A DNA stretch of 62,420 nt from UBA5109 sp038148755 (GCA_038148755.1 JAYQWA010000012.1:1-62420); one strand, 5' to 3'; shown: positions 24,024 to 33,539, counted from the first letter of the stretch. Numbers and translations are program-made. The notes: a model not told the origin generated them from the sequence alone.

Positions 24024-25040
24024 ATGTCAAATGCAATAATCAGTACCCAGGTATTAGGTTTACACTGGGAAGTCTCGGATCCGTTTCTTTTTTGTGCCTT
24101 CCATAATGATAAATTCCCGAAAGGTAATGAACGCCTGGGGCCGGATGCTTCTTTAGCCGGCAGGCCTATTGGCCAGGATTTTCAGCTTAAAGATGGCTGG
24201 CGTATGTACCATGGTCAACGTGTTGCCGGTTTTCCGGTGCATCCACACAGGGGGTTTGAAACCGTCAGTATTGTTCCGGTGGGACTTGTTGATCATGCTG
24301 ATTCGATGGGCGCAGCTGGGCGCTATGGTAATGGTGATGTGCAGTGGTTGACGACGGGAAGAGGTGTGCAGCACAGTGAAATGTTTCCACTGCTTAATCG
24401 AAACGCTGATAATCCCTTACTGTTTTTTCAGATCTGGCTGAACCTGCCTGCAGAAAGCAAAATGGCAAAGCCGCACTTTGCCATGTTCTGGAATGAAGAA
24501 ATCCCGGTTTATGAAACCCAGGATGAGGCAGGTAACAGTATAAAAATAAAAGTCGTTGCAGGAGAAATTGACGGCGTAAAAGCATTGGCTCCCCCTCCGG
24601 ATTCCTGGGCAGCCAGAGCAGAAAGTAAAGTCAATATGTGGTTGATTGACCTGGCGCCAGCCGCAAGCTGGACACTTGCTGCTGAAAGTGATGATTTAAA
24701 TCGCAGACTGTATTTTTATGATGGCAACAGCATCCAGGCAGATGGACATACTATTGCTGCAAATACTGGCATACACCTGAATTCAGGCCTTGATTTTCCT
24801 ATTAAAAATACCGGCGATAAAACGGCTCGTTTCCTGCTGTTGCAAGGTAAACCAATCGGCGAACCTGTTGCGCAGTACGGACCATTTGTCATGAATACAC
24901 GCAGAGAGCTGGAACAGGCTTTCAGTGACTACCAGAGAGATCAGTTTGGTGGTTGGCCCTGGCAGCATCAGGATCAGGTTCATGGCCGCAGAGGGCGCTT
25001 TGCCATTCATGAGGATGGCAGAGAAGAAGAGCCAGTCTGA
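24024..25040 (+). CDS. Pirin family protein
   Basis: A bicupin of 338 residues, with the N-terminal cupin carrying the metal site: FPVHPHRGFET (two His) and GRGVQHSEM (His and Glu), the pirin signature. The C-terminal cupin (about 200-300) ends in FVMNTRRELEQAFSDYQRDQFGGWPW, typical of the family. Bacterial pirins bind Fe(II); some have quercetin dioxygenase activity, others affect central metabolism, so the substrate is open. It lies 22 bases upstream of the MscS channel gene and is possibly co-transcribed with it. Confidence 0.9.
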   Translation: MSNAIISTQVLGLHWEVSDPFLFCAFHNDKFPKGNERLGPDASLAGRPIGQDFQLKDGWRMYHGQRVAGFPVHPHRGFETVSIVPVGLVDHADSMGAAGRYGNGDVQWLTTGRGVQHSEMFPLLNRNADNPLLFFQIWLNLPAESKMAKPHFAMFWNEEIPVYETQDEAGNSIKIKVVAGEIDGVKALAPPPDSWAARAESKVNMWLIDLAPAASWTLAAESDDLNRRLYFYDGNSIQADGHTIAANTGIHLNSGLDFPIKNTGDKTARFLLLQGKPIGEPVAQYGPFVMNTRRELEQAFSDYQRDQFGGWPWQHQDQVHGRRGRFAIHEDGREEEPV

Positions 25041-25062
25041 TTTATTGATGAAGAGGACTTAA

Positions 25063-25893
25063 ATGTCTGAAGAGCTCGAGCAAGCCCAGGAACTTTACAA
25101 TCTGATCGTGACCTATCTGGTTACCTATGGTTTTCAGGTGCTTGGCGCAATCATAATTGTTGTCGTTGGTGTATTTGTCGCCAATAAAGTTGCTGACAAG
25201 CTGAATGCTTTCATGCTCAGTAAAAATATTGATGTAACGCTGAGCAAATTCACAGCCAGTACCATCAAGATCATTATCATTTTCATGATCGCCATCATGG
25301 CCCTCGGGCGTCTGGGGATCAGTGTGACACCTTTTGTTGCCGCCATCGGTGCTTTGTCATTGGGTGCCGGGCTCGCCTTGCAAGGCTTGCTTTCAAATTA
25401 TGGGGCCGGCATCAGTATCATAGTCGCGCGCCCATTTGTCGTGGGGGATACGATTATGGTGCAAGGTGTCAGTGGTGTCGTAAAAGATATCAAGTTGGGT
25501 TACACCATTCTGACTAATGGAAATGAAATAATTATCACCATACCCAACCGGCATATCGTCGGTGAAATTATTCACAATTCCTATGCGAGCAGCATGCTGG
25601 AATTATCGGTGGGGATTGCTTATCACTGTGATCCGGAACAGGCCATTGCAGTCATAACAAAAGTGTTTGATGGGATGGAAGGAATTGACCCAAATTAACC
25701 CCCGCAAATCGGGATTGATGAATTTACGGACAGCAGTATCAATATCAGTATGCGTTGTTGGGTTTTGACAACTGAACTATTCAATACCAAATACCGGATT
25801 AATATGGTTGTGCATAAGGCATTAAGTCAAAACAATATAGACATTCCATTTCCGCAACGTGATGTGCATTTGATTCAGGCCAGTGACGCCTGA
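25063..25893 (+). pseudogene. mscS: Small mechanosensitive channel (MscS) gene with an in-frame TAA stop
   Basis: The first 211 codons hold three membrane segments, the pore helix AAIGALSLGAGLALQGLLSNYGAG and the beta domain with VARPFVVGDTI and ITIPNRHIVGE, all standard for MscS. Codon 212 (25696-25698) is TAA. The same frame continues with PPQIGIDEFTDSSINISMRCWV and FPQRDVHLIQ, the family's conserved C-terminal region, and stops properly at 25891-25893. The intact 275-residue protein would release solutes during osmotic downshock. As read, the product lacks the last 64 residues of the cytoplasmic vestibule and is probably poorly functional. The stop is a one-base change from a lysine, glutamate or glutamine codon. 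The original 3' end overlaps the mobA start. Confidence 0.85.
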
Positions 25894-26479
25894 CAGAGCA
25901 GTGCATTATTCAATCTTACTGGCAGGCGGGCTTTCTTCGCGCATGGGTGAGGATAAGGCCGAGCTGAAAATTGCAGGAGAAAGTTTTTACCTGCGGGCCC
26001 TTAAACTGCTCAAGTCAGTACACAGTGAACTTATTCTTGTGAGTGGCCGTGAAAGTCAAGCTGACGCAATTCCTGTCCCCGATATAATTCCACATGCAGG
26101 GCCGCCAGGCGGGCTTTATTCCTGTCTGGAGTATTTGCGAGGAATGGGTAAACTGGATGACTCACCTTTGCTGATCATTCCGCTGGATATGCCATTACTG
26201 CACAAAGAAGCGCTAATGGTTTTGCTGGAAGGTGTGCAGGAGCAGGAGGCATGTCATTTTGATGGAGAAGTGCTGCCTTGTGTTGTGCGTGCGAGTGAAA
26301 ACCTACGACGGCATGTAGAGGGTTTATTTGCCGAAAGTTATAAGCCTGGGGGTAAACGTTCCATGCGGGCAATTTTAAATTTTTGTAACAGTAAAGCCTT
26401 AGGGAAAAGTTTATTTTCAGTAGAGGTGTTTAAAAATATTAATACCTATCAAGACTACATCTCCATGATTCCAGACTAA
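25883..26479 (+). CDS. mobA: Molybdenum cofactor guanylyltransferase
   Basis: It attaches GMP to molybdopterin to form the MGD cofactor. 198 residues. The nucleotidyltransferase signature SILLAGGLSSRMGEDKAEL lies at the N-terminus, followed by IPHAGPPGGLYSCLEYL and PLLIIPLDMPLL, as in MobA. The start is GTG at 25883 or GTG at 25901; the first overlaps the end of the mscS frame by 11 bases, suggesting that translation was once coupled. No other molybdenum genes are in the window. Confidence 0.88.
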   Translation: MTPDRAVHYSILLAGGLSSRMGEDKAELKIAGESFYLRALKLLKSVHSELILVSGRESQADAIPVPDIIPHAGPPGGLYSCLEYLRGMGKLDDSPLLIIPLDMPLLHKEALMVLLEGVQEQEACHFDGEVLPCVVRASENLRRHVEGLFAESYKPGGKRSMRAILNFCNSKALGKSLFSVEVFKNINTYQDYISMIPD

Positions 26480-26543
26480 ATCGAGAAGAGAGTGGGATTG
26501 GGTAGTCTGGAAATAGACTAATGAAATTTAGGATGATTTATTA

Positions 26544-26996
26544 ATGTCTGAATTAATAACAATTGGATGGCAGGAATGGGTTGCTCTGCCAGAACTCAGT
26601 AGCGTTCCTATCAAAGTAAAAGTTGATACTGGCGCAAAAACCTGTGCTTTACATGCTTTTAAGGTTGAACCTTATGAAAAAGAGGGTCAGTCTTATGTGA
26701 AATACCTGGTGCACCCCTACCAACATGATGATTCGCAATTTATCGAATGTCATTCTTTAGTGGTGGATCAGCGTGAAGTGAGTGATTCTGGCGGGCATCG
26801 TGAAATGCGTTATGTTATTCAGACAACAGTTTCTCTTGCTGGAAATAAATTTTCTGCTGAGATTACGCTGACTGACCGGGACACAATGAAATTCAGAATG
26901 TTGCTTGGCAGAAATGCACTAAGAAACAAATACCTTGTAGATTGCAGCAAGTCGTTTATGCTTGGAGGCAAATTCGATTCGCCTGATGATGCTTAA
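26544..26996 (+). CDS. rimB: RimB-like retropepsin-type protease (ATP-dependent zinc protease family)
   Basis: 150 residues. The single aspartic-protease-like motif VKVDTGAKTCALHA has its aspartate at residue 28, and a MLLGRNAL segment near the end corresponds to the second hydrophobic-hydrophobic-Gly element of retropepsins. In Pseudomonas the related RimB works with RimK to trim glutamate tails on ribosomal protein S6. Its place directly upstream of rimK supports that role here. The older family name, zinc protease, has little support in the sequence. A 124-base gap separates it from rimK. Confidence 0.85.
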   Translation: MSELITIGWQEWVALPELSSVPIKVKVDTGAKTCALHAFKVEPYEKEGQSYVKYLVHPYQHDDSQFIECHSLVVDQREVSDSGGHREMRYVIQTTVSLAGNKFSAEITLTDRDTMKFRMLLGRNALRNKYLVDCSKSFMLGGKFDSPDDA

Positions 26997-27120
26997 AATA
27001 TAATTTACAATTCAAGGCAATCCAATAGCTGTTTTGGATTCAATTGTTATTTTTAGCAGATACTAAAACAATTAATTCCCTGAAAAGAGCAAATAACTAA
27101 TTACTTAAAAGGTGGTTTCA

Positions 27121-28026
27121 ATGGATATCGCGATACTATCGCGCAATGTAAAACTTTACTCAACTCGAAGACTAATTGAGGCAGCAAAAGAGCGTGGACA
27201 CCATATTCATACACTTGATCCTTTAAGATGTTATATGAATATTACCTCGCATCGTCCCACCATACATTACAAGGGCGAAGACTTAAAAGGCTTTGATTAC
27301 ATCATTCCGCGTATCGGGGCATCCGTGACCTTTTATGGTACGGCGGTACTGAGACAGTTTGAAATGATGGGGGTTAATTCCCTCAACGAGTCTGTCGCCA
27401 TTTCCCGGTCAAGAGATAAACTAAGGGCGTCACAGTTATTATCGAGAAAAGGTATTGGTTTGCCGATCACAGGTTTTGCCAATAAACCGGATGATATCAA
27501 GGATTTGATTAAAATGGTCGGTGGGGCGCCTCTGGTAATCAAGTTGCTGGAAGGGACTCAGGGCATTGGTGTGGTGCTGGCAGAAACGCAAAAAGCGGCC
27601 GAGAGTGTTATTGAATCTTTTCTGGGCATGAACATCAGTGTCCTGGTGCAGGAGTATATTAAAGAAGCCGGCGGTGCGGATATCCGCTGTTTTGTGATTG
27701 GGGGTAAAGTAGTTGCCTCCATGAAACGTCAGGCTCTGGAGGGTGAGTTCAGATCGAATATTCACCGGGGAGGATCCGCCTCTTTGATCAAAATTACACC
27801 GGAAGAGCGTTCAACCGCGGTGAGGGCAGCAAAAACAATGGGCCTTAATGTTTGTGGTGTGGATATATTACGTTCCAATCACGGTCCACTTGTAATGGAA
27901 GTTAATTCCTCTCCTGGACTGGAGGGTATAGAAGAAGCTACAGGTAAGGATATTGCTGGCCAGATTATTCGGTTCATGGAAGCCAATCTTAAGCCGGGCA
28001 ATACCAGAACACGGGGTAAGGGTTAA
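27121..28026 (+). CDS. rimK: Ribosomal protein S6 glutamate ligase RimK (ATP-grasp)
   Basis: 301 residues from the ATG at 27121, which has AGGTGG upstream; the frame runs back to a GTG at 27112. The N-terminus MDIAILSRNVKLYSTRRLIEA and YKGEDLKGFDYIIPRIGASVTFYG are the RimK signature. The ATP-grasp domain shows VIKLLEGTQGIGV, LVQEYIKEAGGADIRCFVIGG and the metal-binding EVNSSPGLEG. It adds glutamates to the C-terminus of S6, tuning translation; family members can also act on other acceptors. It lies 15 bases upstream of the M14-type gene and is probably co-transcribed with it. Confidence 0.93.
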   Translation: MDIAILSRNVKLYSTRRLIEAAKERGHHIHTLDPLRCYMNITSHRPTIHYKGEDLKGFDYIIPRIGASVTFYGTAVLRQFEMMGVNSLNESVAISRSRDKLRASQLLSRKGIGLPITGFANKPDDIKDLIKMVGGAPLVIKLLEGTQGIGVVLAETQKAAESVIESFLGMNISVLVQEYIKEAGGADIRCFVIGGKVVASMKRQALEGEFRSNIHRGGSASLIKITPEERSTAVRAAKTMGLNVCGVDILRSNHGPLVMEVNSSPGLEGIEEATGKDIAGQIIRFMEANLKPGNTRTRGKG

Positions 28027-28041
28027 GAGGTAAATAGATAT

Positions 28042-29088
28042 ATGCGTAGTTCTTTTACTATTGGTGGCAGTACCGTAAAGCCGGGAGAACGAAAGGCCAT
28101 CGATATCAACATTCCAGCTTTATACACGCATAATGAAATGACCTGGCCTGTCTATGTTATTCACGGGAAAAAGCCCGGTCCGGTATTATTTCTTTCAGGC
28201 GCCATTCATGGCGATGAGATAAATGGTGTGGAAATAATCAGGCGTGTACTCAATAAAAAATCAATCAACAGGCTCAGTGGAACTTTAATAGCTATTCCTG
28301 TTGTCAATATTTTTGGTTTTATCAATAAGTCCCGATATTTGCCTGACAGACGGGATTTAAATCGTTCTTTCCCTGGAAGCAGTAAGGGCTCTTTAACCTC
28401 CCGTATGGCTAATTTATTTTTTAAGGAAATCGTTTCCAAGTGTACGCATGGTATTGATTTGCATACAGCTGCCATTCATCGGGACAATTTTCCGCAGGTA
28501 AGGGCAGCACTGGATAATCCTGAAACGGAAAGTATGGCAAGGGCTTTCAATTCACCGGTAATTATCGATACCGAAATTACTGAAGGAACCTTGAGAAGCG
28601 CGGCACAAAAAATCAATATTCCGGTTGTGGTTTATGAAGCTGGCGAAGCGCTGCGCTTTGATGAAGTCGCCATTCGGGCAGGCGTGAAAGGGATTATCAG
28701 TACAATGCGGGAACTGGACATGCTGCCGACATTGAAAAAATCTTCGACGAAAAGAGAGCCCTATGTTGCGCGTTCAAGTACCTGGATAAGGGCACCACAA
28801 AGCGGGATTTTCAGAAGCATCAAGTCTCTGGGAGAAAAAGTAGAAAAAGATGAGCTGCTTGGTCTGGTGTCAGATCCCTTCGGTGAAGATGAAGAAAGTG
28901 TAAGAGCTCTGCATTCAGGTATCATTATTGGCAGAACCAATATTCCCCTGGTGAATGAAGGTGAAGCTCTGTTTCATATTGCACGCTTTGAAAATTCAGC
29001 CAATGTGCTTGAAAAAGTTGAAGAATTTCAGAATGAGATGAACCCGGCAACGGATAAGACGACATCAAATGAACCGCCTATAGTCTAG
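28042..29088 (+). CDS. Succinylglutamate desuccinylase/aspartoacylase-type (M14) metallohydrolase
   Basis: 348 residues of the AstE/AspA fold. Zinc ligands H56 and E59 lie in GAIHGDEING, a third histidine in THGIDLHTAAIH, and the catalytic glutamate in VVVYEAGEA. The C-terminal 100 residues form a beta domain with a biotinyl-like RAPQSGIF...GLVSDPFGE stretch, found in many members. The family removes acyl or glutamyl groups from amino-acid-type substrates. Placed after RimB and RimK, it could process glutamylated peptides or a RimK-made small molecule; this is inference. Start ATG at 28042, with AGAGG upstream. Confidence 0.88.
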   Translation: MRSSFTIGGSTVKPGERKAIDINIPALYTHNEMTWPVYVIHGKKPGPVLFLSGAIHGDEINGVEIIRRVLNKKSINRLSGTLIAIPVVNIFGFINKSRYLPDRRDLNRSFPGSSKGSLTSRMANLFFKEIVSKCTHGIDLHTAAIHRDNFPQVRAALDNPETESMARAFNSPVIIDTEITEGTLRSAAQKINIPVVVYEAGEALRFDEVAIRAGVKGIISTMRELDMLPTLKKSSTKREPYVARSSTWIRAPQSGIFRSIKSLGEKVEKDELLGLVSDPFGEDEESVRALHSGIIIGRTNIPLVNEGEALFHIARFENSANVLEKVEEFQNEMNPATDKTTSNEPPIV

Positions 29089-29217
29089 TTCCGGACCAGT
29101 AAATAAAATAATAGATTTCCCTCTGTTTCTGTTGCAGAATGCGCCCCCTCTGCATGATTCAAAGCTTGATTCTTTGCCCTATGCAGGGAATATTTATTGC
29201 TGCCTCCGGAGAACAAT

Positions 29218-31128
29218 ATGAACCAGCAATACAAAGCTCCTTGGAGTGTTCAACATTCAGTTGAGCTATATGGTATTCAGCGTTGGGGTAATGATTATTT
29301 CGGCGTCTCTGATGACGGCAAGCTCGTGGCTAAAACCCTGAATGCCGCAGTCCCCATACTGGATATCATTGAAGGCATGCAGGAACGCGACCTGCAAATG
29401 CCGGTGTTGCTGCGGATTGAAAATATACTTGATGCACAAATAAAGCGTCTGAATGATGCCTTCGCTAATGCGATTGAAAATGCGGACTATCACTCTGTAT
29501 ATCGCGGTGTTTATCCGATAAAAGTTAACCAGCAAGCCCAGGTAGTAGAGGAGATTGCGGATTTTGGTGCGCGCTTCAACCATGGTTTTGAAGTTGGCAG
29601 CAAGGCGGAAATAATTGCTGCATTATCGACCCTGGATGTCTCTGAAAGTTTGCTGATTTGTAATGGTTACAAGGATGAAGAGTTTATAAAGCTCGGGCTG
29701 GAGGCATCGCAATTAGGATTTAAGTGTTTCTTTGTATTGGAAACGCCGACTGAATTACCCATCATCATCAAACTCAGTAAGGAGCTTGGTATAGAGCCGA
29801 ATATCGGCGTGCGTATCAAGATGATCACTCAGGTCAGCGGGCACTGGAACACCACCAGTGGTGAACGTTCGGTTTTTGGTTTGAATACAACGCAATTGAT
29901 GCAGGTTGTCGACACGCTGAAAGCAGAAAACATGCTGCAAAGTTTGAAACTATTGCATTGTCATCTCGGTTCTCAAATTCCCAAAATTAAGGAAATCCGC
30001 AGCGGTGTAGTAGAGGCTTGCCGTTATTATGCTGATCTCGTAAAAGAAGGAGCTGCGCTGACACATATAGACCTCGGTGGTGGTCTGGCTGTGGATTATA
30101 GTGGTGAGCAAAGTAGCGAGGAGCAAAGCAGAAACTACAGCCTCGAAGAGTACTGTGTTGATATCGTCGAGACCATAAAAGAATCACTGGATGGGTATGG
30201 CATAGAGCATCCTGTGATTGTGACTGAATCAGGTCGTGCCACAGTAGCTTATTCTTCCATACTCCTGTTTAACATTTTGGATGTGAATACATTTGAACCA
30301 AGCCAGTTGCCGGTTATTGAGGGTAAAGAGGAGCATCCGCTGTTACAGAATATGAGAGAGGTTCTTGAGTATTTAACGCCTAAACGCCTGCAGGAATGCT
30401 TTAATGATGCGCACTATTATCGTGATGAGATCAGAGAACAATTCAAGCGCGGGCAGATTGATTTGCGATCTAAAGCGGTAGGTGAGAATCTGTTTCTGGA
30501 AATTTTGCAGTCTATTCAAAGCCAGTTAAAAACCGTTGAGCGAATTCCTCCCGGCCTTGAAGATTTGAAAGATTCTTTAGCTGATATTTATTATGGTAAT
30601 TTCAGTTTGTTCCAGTCTTTACCTGATATCTGGGCGATTCAACAGTTATTTCCAATTGTACCGGTGCACAGGTTGGCGGAAGAACCGGTAAGGCAGGGTG
30701 TCCTGGCGGATATTACCTGTGACTGCGAGGGAAAAATCGATAAATTTATTGACGAATATGAGTATGCTGAAACACTCGCTCTCCATCCCCTGGAAGAGGG
30801 TAGAGAATATTATCTGGGCGTCTTTTTGGTAGGGGCCTATCAAGAAACCTTGGGTGATTTACATAATCTCTTTGGTGATACCAATGTCGTCAGTGTGCGC
30901 CTAAATAGCGATAACACCTTTGATTTTGTTAAAGAAATCCATGGTGACACGATTGCCGATGTGCTTAGTTATGTGGAATATCAGCCTCAGCAAATGGCAT
31001 TGAGTTATCGTAATAAGGCAGAACAGGCAGTTAAGGAAGGACGTATAACAGCACCCCAGCGACAGTTGATTATGAAAACATTCAATGAGAGCCTACAAGG
31101 TTATACCTATTACGAAAAAGAGGATTAA
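29218..31128 (+). CDS. speA: Biosynthetic arginine decarboxylase
   Basis: It decarboxylates arginine to agmatine, the first step to putrescine. 636 residues from the ATG at 29218 (CCGGAG upstream), the family size. The PLP lysine is K102 in VYPIKVNQQAQVV. Further signatures are LHCHLGSQIP, LGGGLAVDY and the C-terminal ITCDCEGKIDKFID with the active-site cysteine. It heads a four-gene operon ending with speB and is two bases from the next gene. The leader from 29089 contains a possible CCCT..GCAT / ATGCAGGG stem around 29150-29190, whose role is unknown. Confidence 0.96.
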   Translation: MNQQYKAPWSVQHSVELYGIQRWGNDYFGVSDDGKLVAKTLNAAVPILDIIEGMQERDLQMPVLLRIENILDAQIKRLNDAFANAIENADYHSVYRGVYPIKVNQQAQVVEEIADFGARFNHGFEVGSKAEIIAALSTLDVSESLLICNGYKDEEFIKLGLEASQLGFKCFFVLETPTELPIIIKLSKELGIEPNIGVRIKMITQVSGHWNTTSGERSVFGLNTTQLMQVVDTLKAENMLQSLKLLHCHLGSQIPKIKEIRSGVVEACRYYADLVKEGAALTHIDLGGGLAVDYSGEQSSEEQSRNYSLEEYCVDIVETIKESLDGYGIEHPVIVTESGRATVAYSSILLFNILDVNTFEPSQLPVIEGKEEHPLLQNMREVLEYLTPKRLQECFNDAHYYRDEIREQFKRGQIDLRSKAVGENLFLEILQSIQSQLKTVERIPPGLEDLKDSLADIYYGNFSLFQSLPDIWAIQQLFPIVPVHRLAEEPVRQGVLADITCDCEGKIDKFIDEYEYAETLALHPLEEGREYYLGVFLVGAYQETLGDLHNLFGDTNVVSVRLNSDNTFDFVKEIHGDTIADVLSYVEYQPQQMALSYRNKAEQAVKEGRITAPQRQLIMKTFNESLQGYTYYEKED

Positions 31129-31130
31129 GC

Positions 31131-32339
31131 ATGCCGAAGGTACTTATTATTGGAGCAGGCGGGGTCGGTCAGGTTGTCGTACATAAATGTGCCCAGGTAG
31201 CAGAAGTTTTTGACGATATCGTTTTGGCCAGCCGGACTGAAGCCAAGTGCAAGGCCATAGCCGAACAAATACACAAACATTACGGGATAACAATCTCAAC
31301 TGCAGAAGTGGACGCTGATTCTGTTCCTGCCTTGGTAAGTTTGATAACTGAAGTCAAGCCTGAACTGGTCATCAATGTTGCCCTGCCTTATCAGGATCTA
31401 ACCATTATGGATGCCTGTCTGGAATGTGGAGTGCATTATCTCGACACGGCCAACTATGAACCACCTGATACGGCCAAATTTGAGTATAAATGGCAATGGG
31501 CCTATCAGGAGAAATTTAAAGCAGCGGGCTTGATGGCTTTACTGGGTTCAGGTTTCGATCCTGGTGCAACCAATGTCTTTACAGCTTATCTTGCCAAACA
31601 TTATTTTGATGAGATCCATACGCTCGATATTGTTGATGTCAATGGTGGTGATCACGGCTACCCATTTGCGACCAACTTCAATCCGGAAATTAATATCCGC
31701 GAAGTCAGTGCTGAATGTCGACACTGGCAGGATGGTGAATTTGTCACGACGCCACCCATGTCGTTGAAGCAGTCATTCACTTGTCCGGATAATGTAGGCA
31801 CTTACAATACTTATCGGATGTACCATGAAGAACTGGAATCTTTAACCAGACATTTTCCCAGTTTGCAGCGAGCTCAGTTCTGGATGAGTTTTGGTGAGTC
31901 ATATCTTAAACATTTGGAAGTGTTAAATAATGTCGGTATGACCGGCATTGAGCCTGTGGAATATCAGGGGCAACAAATTGTTCCGATTCAGTTCTTAAAA
32001 ACCTTGTTGCCTGATCCGGCTTCTTTAGGGCCAAGAACGCATGGTAAGACCTGTATCGGCTGTGTTGTGAAGGGTGTCAAAGACGGGCAAGAACGGGTGG
32101 TTTATCTCTACAATATCAAAGACCATCAGGATTGTTATCAGGAGGTCGAATCACAGGCCATTTCCTATACCACAGGTGTGCCCGCCATGATTGGTGCCAA
32201 AATGATGCTGGAAGGAAAATGGATGCAGCCGGGGGTCTGGAATATGGAGCAAATGAATCCTGATCCTTTCATGGATGATATGAACAAGTATGGTTTACCC
32301 TGGCAGGTAATTGAAGAACCAGGCTTTGATCTAGTCTAA
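31131..32339 (+). CDS. Carboxy(nor)spermidine dehydrogenase (saccharopine-dehydrogenase family)
   Basis: 402 residues with an N-terminal Rossmann motif (VLIIGAGGVGQVVVHKCAQ) and family signatures LDTANYEPPDTAKFEYKWQW, GSGFDPGATNVF and VDVNGGDHGYPFATNFNPE. It condenses putrescine or diaminopropane with aspartate semialdehyde and reduces the Schiff base with NADPH, giving carboxyspermidine or carboxynorspermidine. Because speA and speB supply putrescine in the same operon and no diaminopropane-forming gene is seen, carboxyspermidine is the likelier product. Its partner decarboxylase follows within 20 bases. Confidence 0.92.
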   Translation: MPKVLIIGAGGVGQVVVHKCAQVAEVFDDIVLASRTEAKCKAIAEQIHKHYGITISTAEVDADSVPALVSLITEVKPELVINVALPYQDLTIMDACLECGVHYLDTANYEPPDTAKFEYKWQWAYQEKFKAAGLMALLGSGFDPGATNVFTAYLAKHYFDEIHTLDIVDVNGGDHGYPFATNFNPEINIREVSAECRHWQDGEFVTTPPMSLKQSFTCPDNVGTYNTYRMYHEELESLTRHFPSLQRAQFWMSFGESYLKHLEVLNNVGMTGIEPVEYQGQQIVPIQFLKTLLPDPASLGPRTHGKTCIGCVVKGVKDGQERVVYLYNIKDHQDCYQEVESQAISYTTGVPAMIGAKMMLEGKWMQPGVWNMEQMNPDPFMDDMNKYGLPWQVIEEPGFDLV

Positions 32340-32343
32340 GGTT

Positions 32344-33528
32344 TTGGCAAAACCTCTGATGATTAAAAGCAAAACATTTTTGAATTTCGATGCCAGGCGC
32401 GTGCCGTCGCCTTGTTTTGTGATTGACGAAGTTGCGGTTGAGAAAAACCTGCAAACTTTGGCTAAAGTTCAGCAGGAAAGTGGTGCAAAAGTCTTGTTGG
32501 CACTCAAAGCCTTCTCCATGTTTTCCCTGGCTCCGCTGATTAGAAAGTATCTAAGTGGAACCTGTGCCAGTGGTTTATATGAGGCGCGTCTGGGCAGGGA
32601 AGAGTTCGGGGGAGAAGTGCACACATTTTCTCCTGCGTTTACGCAAAAAGATTTAACTGAGATTTTACAAATTTCAGATCATGTTGTGTTTAATTCTTTT
32701 CAGCAATGGCATGCCTCACAGGCGCTGATAAAGACTGCAAAAAGCAAACGGCCCGAACTCAGGCTTGGCTTGAGAGTAAACCCTTTGCACTCTGAAGGTG
32801 CGAATATCTTATATGATCCTTGTGCACCCGGTTCACGTCTGGGTATTCCCTACCCACAATTTGCCAATCAGGATTTAAGCGGTATTTCAGGTCTGCATTT
32901 TCATACATTATGTGAGCAAAGCTTCGAGCCTTTGGATAGAACACTTAAGGTGATTGAGGAAAAATTTGCTGATGTTCTGATGCAAATGGAATGGGTTAAT
33001 TTTGGTGGTGGGCATCATATTACTGCGGAGGATTATCCGGTAGAAAAACTGATTGCACGAATCAATAGTTTTCAGCAAAAATATCAGGTACAGGTCTATC
33101 TAGAGCCAGGTGAAGCCATTGCCATACATACTGGGGTACTGGTTTCGGAAGTACTGGATATTGTGCATAACGATATGGATATTGCGATTCTGGATTGTTC
33201 GGCAACCTGTCATATGCCGGATACGCTTGAAATGCCATACAAGGCTGATGTGTTTGGCGCAGGACAACCAGATGAGAAAGATCATGAGTATCGTTTGGCA
33301 GGGCAGACCTGTCTGGCTGGCGATGTAATGGGTGATTACAGTTTTGCTGATGCTTTAGGTCAAGGGCAGCGATTAATGTTTGATGATATGGCGCACTATA
33401 CAATGGTTAAGACAACAACATTTAACGGTATTGCCTTACCGGCATTAGCAATATGGAACTCGGTAAGTGATGAGCTCCGCATTGTGAAGCAGTTTTCTTA
33501 TGATGATTTTAAAAATCGACTTTCTTAA
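32344..33528 (+). CDS. nspC: Carboxynorspermidine/carboxyspermidine decarboxylase
   Basis: A PLP-dependent decarboxylase of the alanine-racemase fold, about 390 residues. It may start at TTG 32344 or at ATG 32359. The PLP lysine is in VLLALKAFSMF. Further family segments are TCASGLYEARLG, SGLHFHTLCEQ, GGGHHIT and YLEPGEAIAIHTG; the second subunit's cysteine lies in ILDCSATCHMPDTLE. It removes CO2 from carboxyspermidine to give spermidine without decarboxylated AdoMet. The gene sits between the dehydrogenase and speB, which fits this route. Confidence 0.94.
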   Translation: MAKPLMIKSKTFLNFDARRVPSPCFVIDEVAVEKNLQTLAKVQQESGAKVLLALKAFSMFSLAPLIRKYLSGTCASGLYEARLGREEFGGEVHTFSPAFTQKDLTEILQISDHVVFNSFQQWHASQALIKTAKSKRPELRLGLRVNPLHSEGANILYDPCAPGSRLGIPYPQFANQDLSGISGLHFHTLCEQSFEPLDRTLKVIEEKFADVLMQMEWVNFGGGHHITAEDYPVEKLIARINSFQQKYQVQVYLEPGEAIAIHTGVLVSEVLDIVHNDMDIAILDCSATCHMPDTLEMPYKADVFGAGQPDEKDHEYRLAGQTCLAGDVMGDYSFADALGQGQRLMFDDMAHYTMVKTTTFNGIALPALAIWNSVSDELRIVKQFSYDDFKNRLS

Positions 33529-33539
33529 GGCTTAATAAT

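Noticed and set aside
27010..27060. ATCCAA...TTGGAT hairpin between rimB and rimK as a terminator
   Set aside because: The stem is short and AT-rich without a following T-run; too weak to call.
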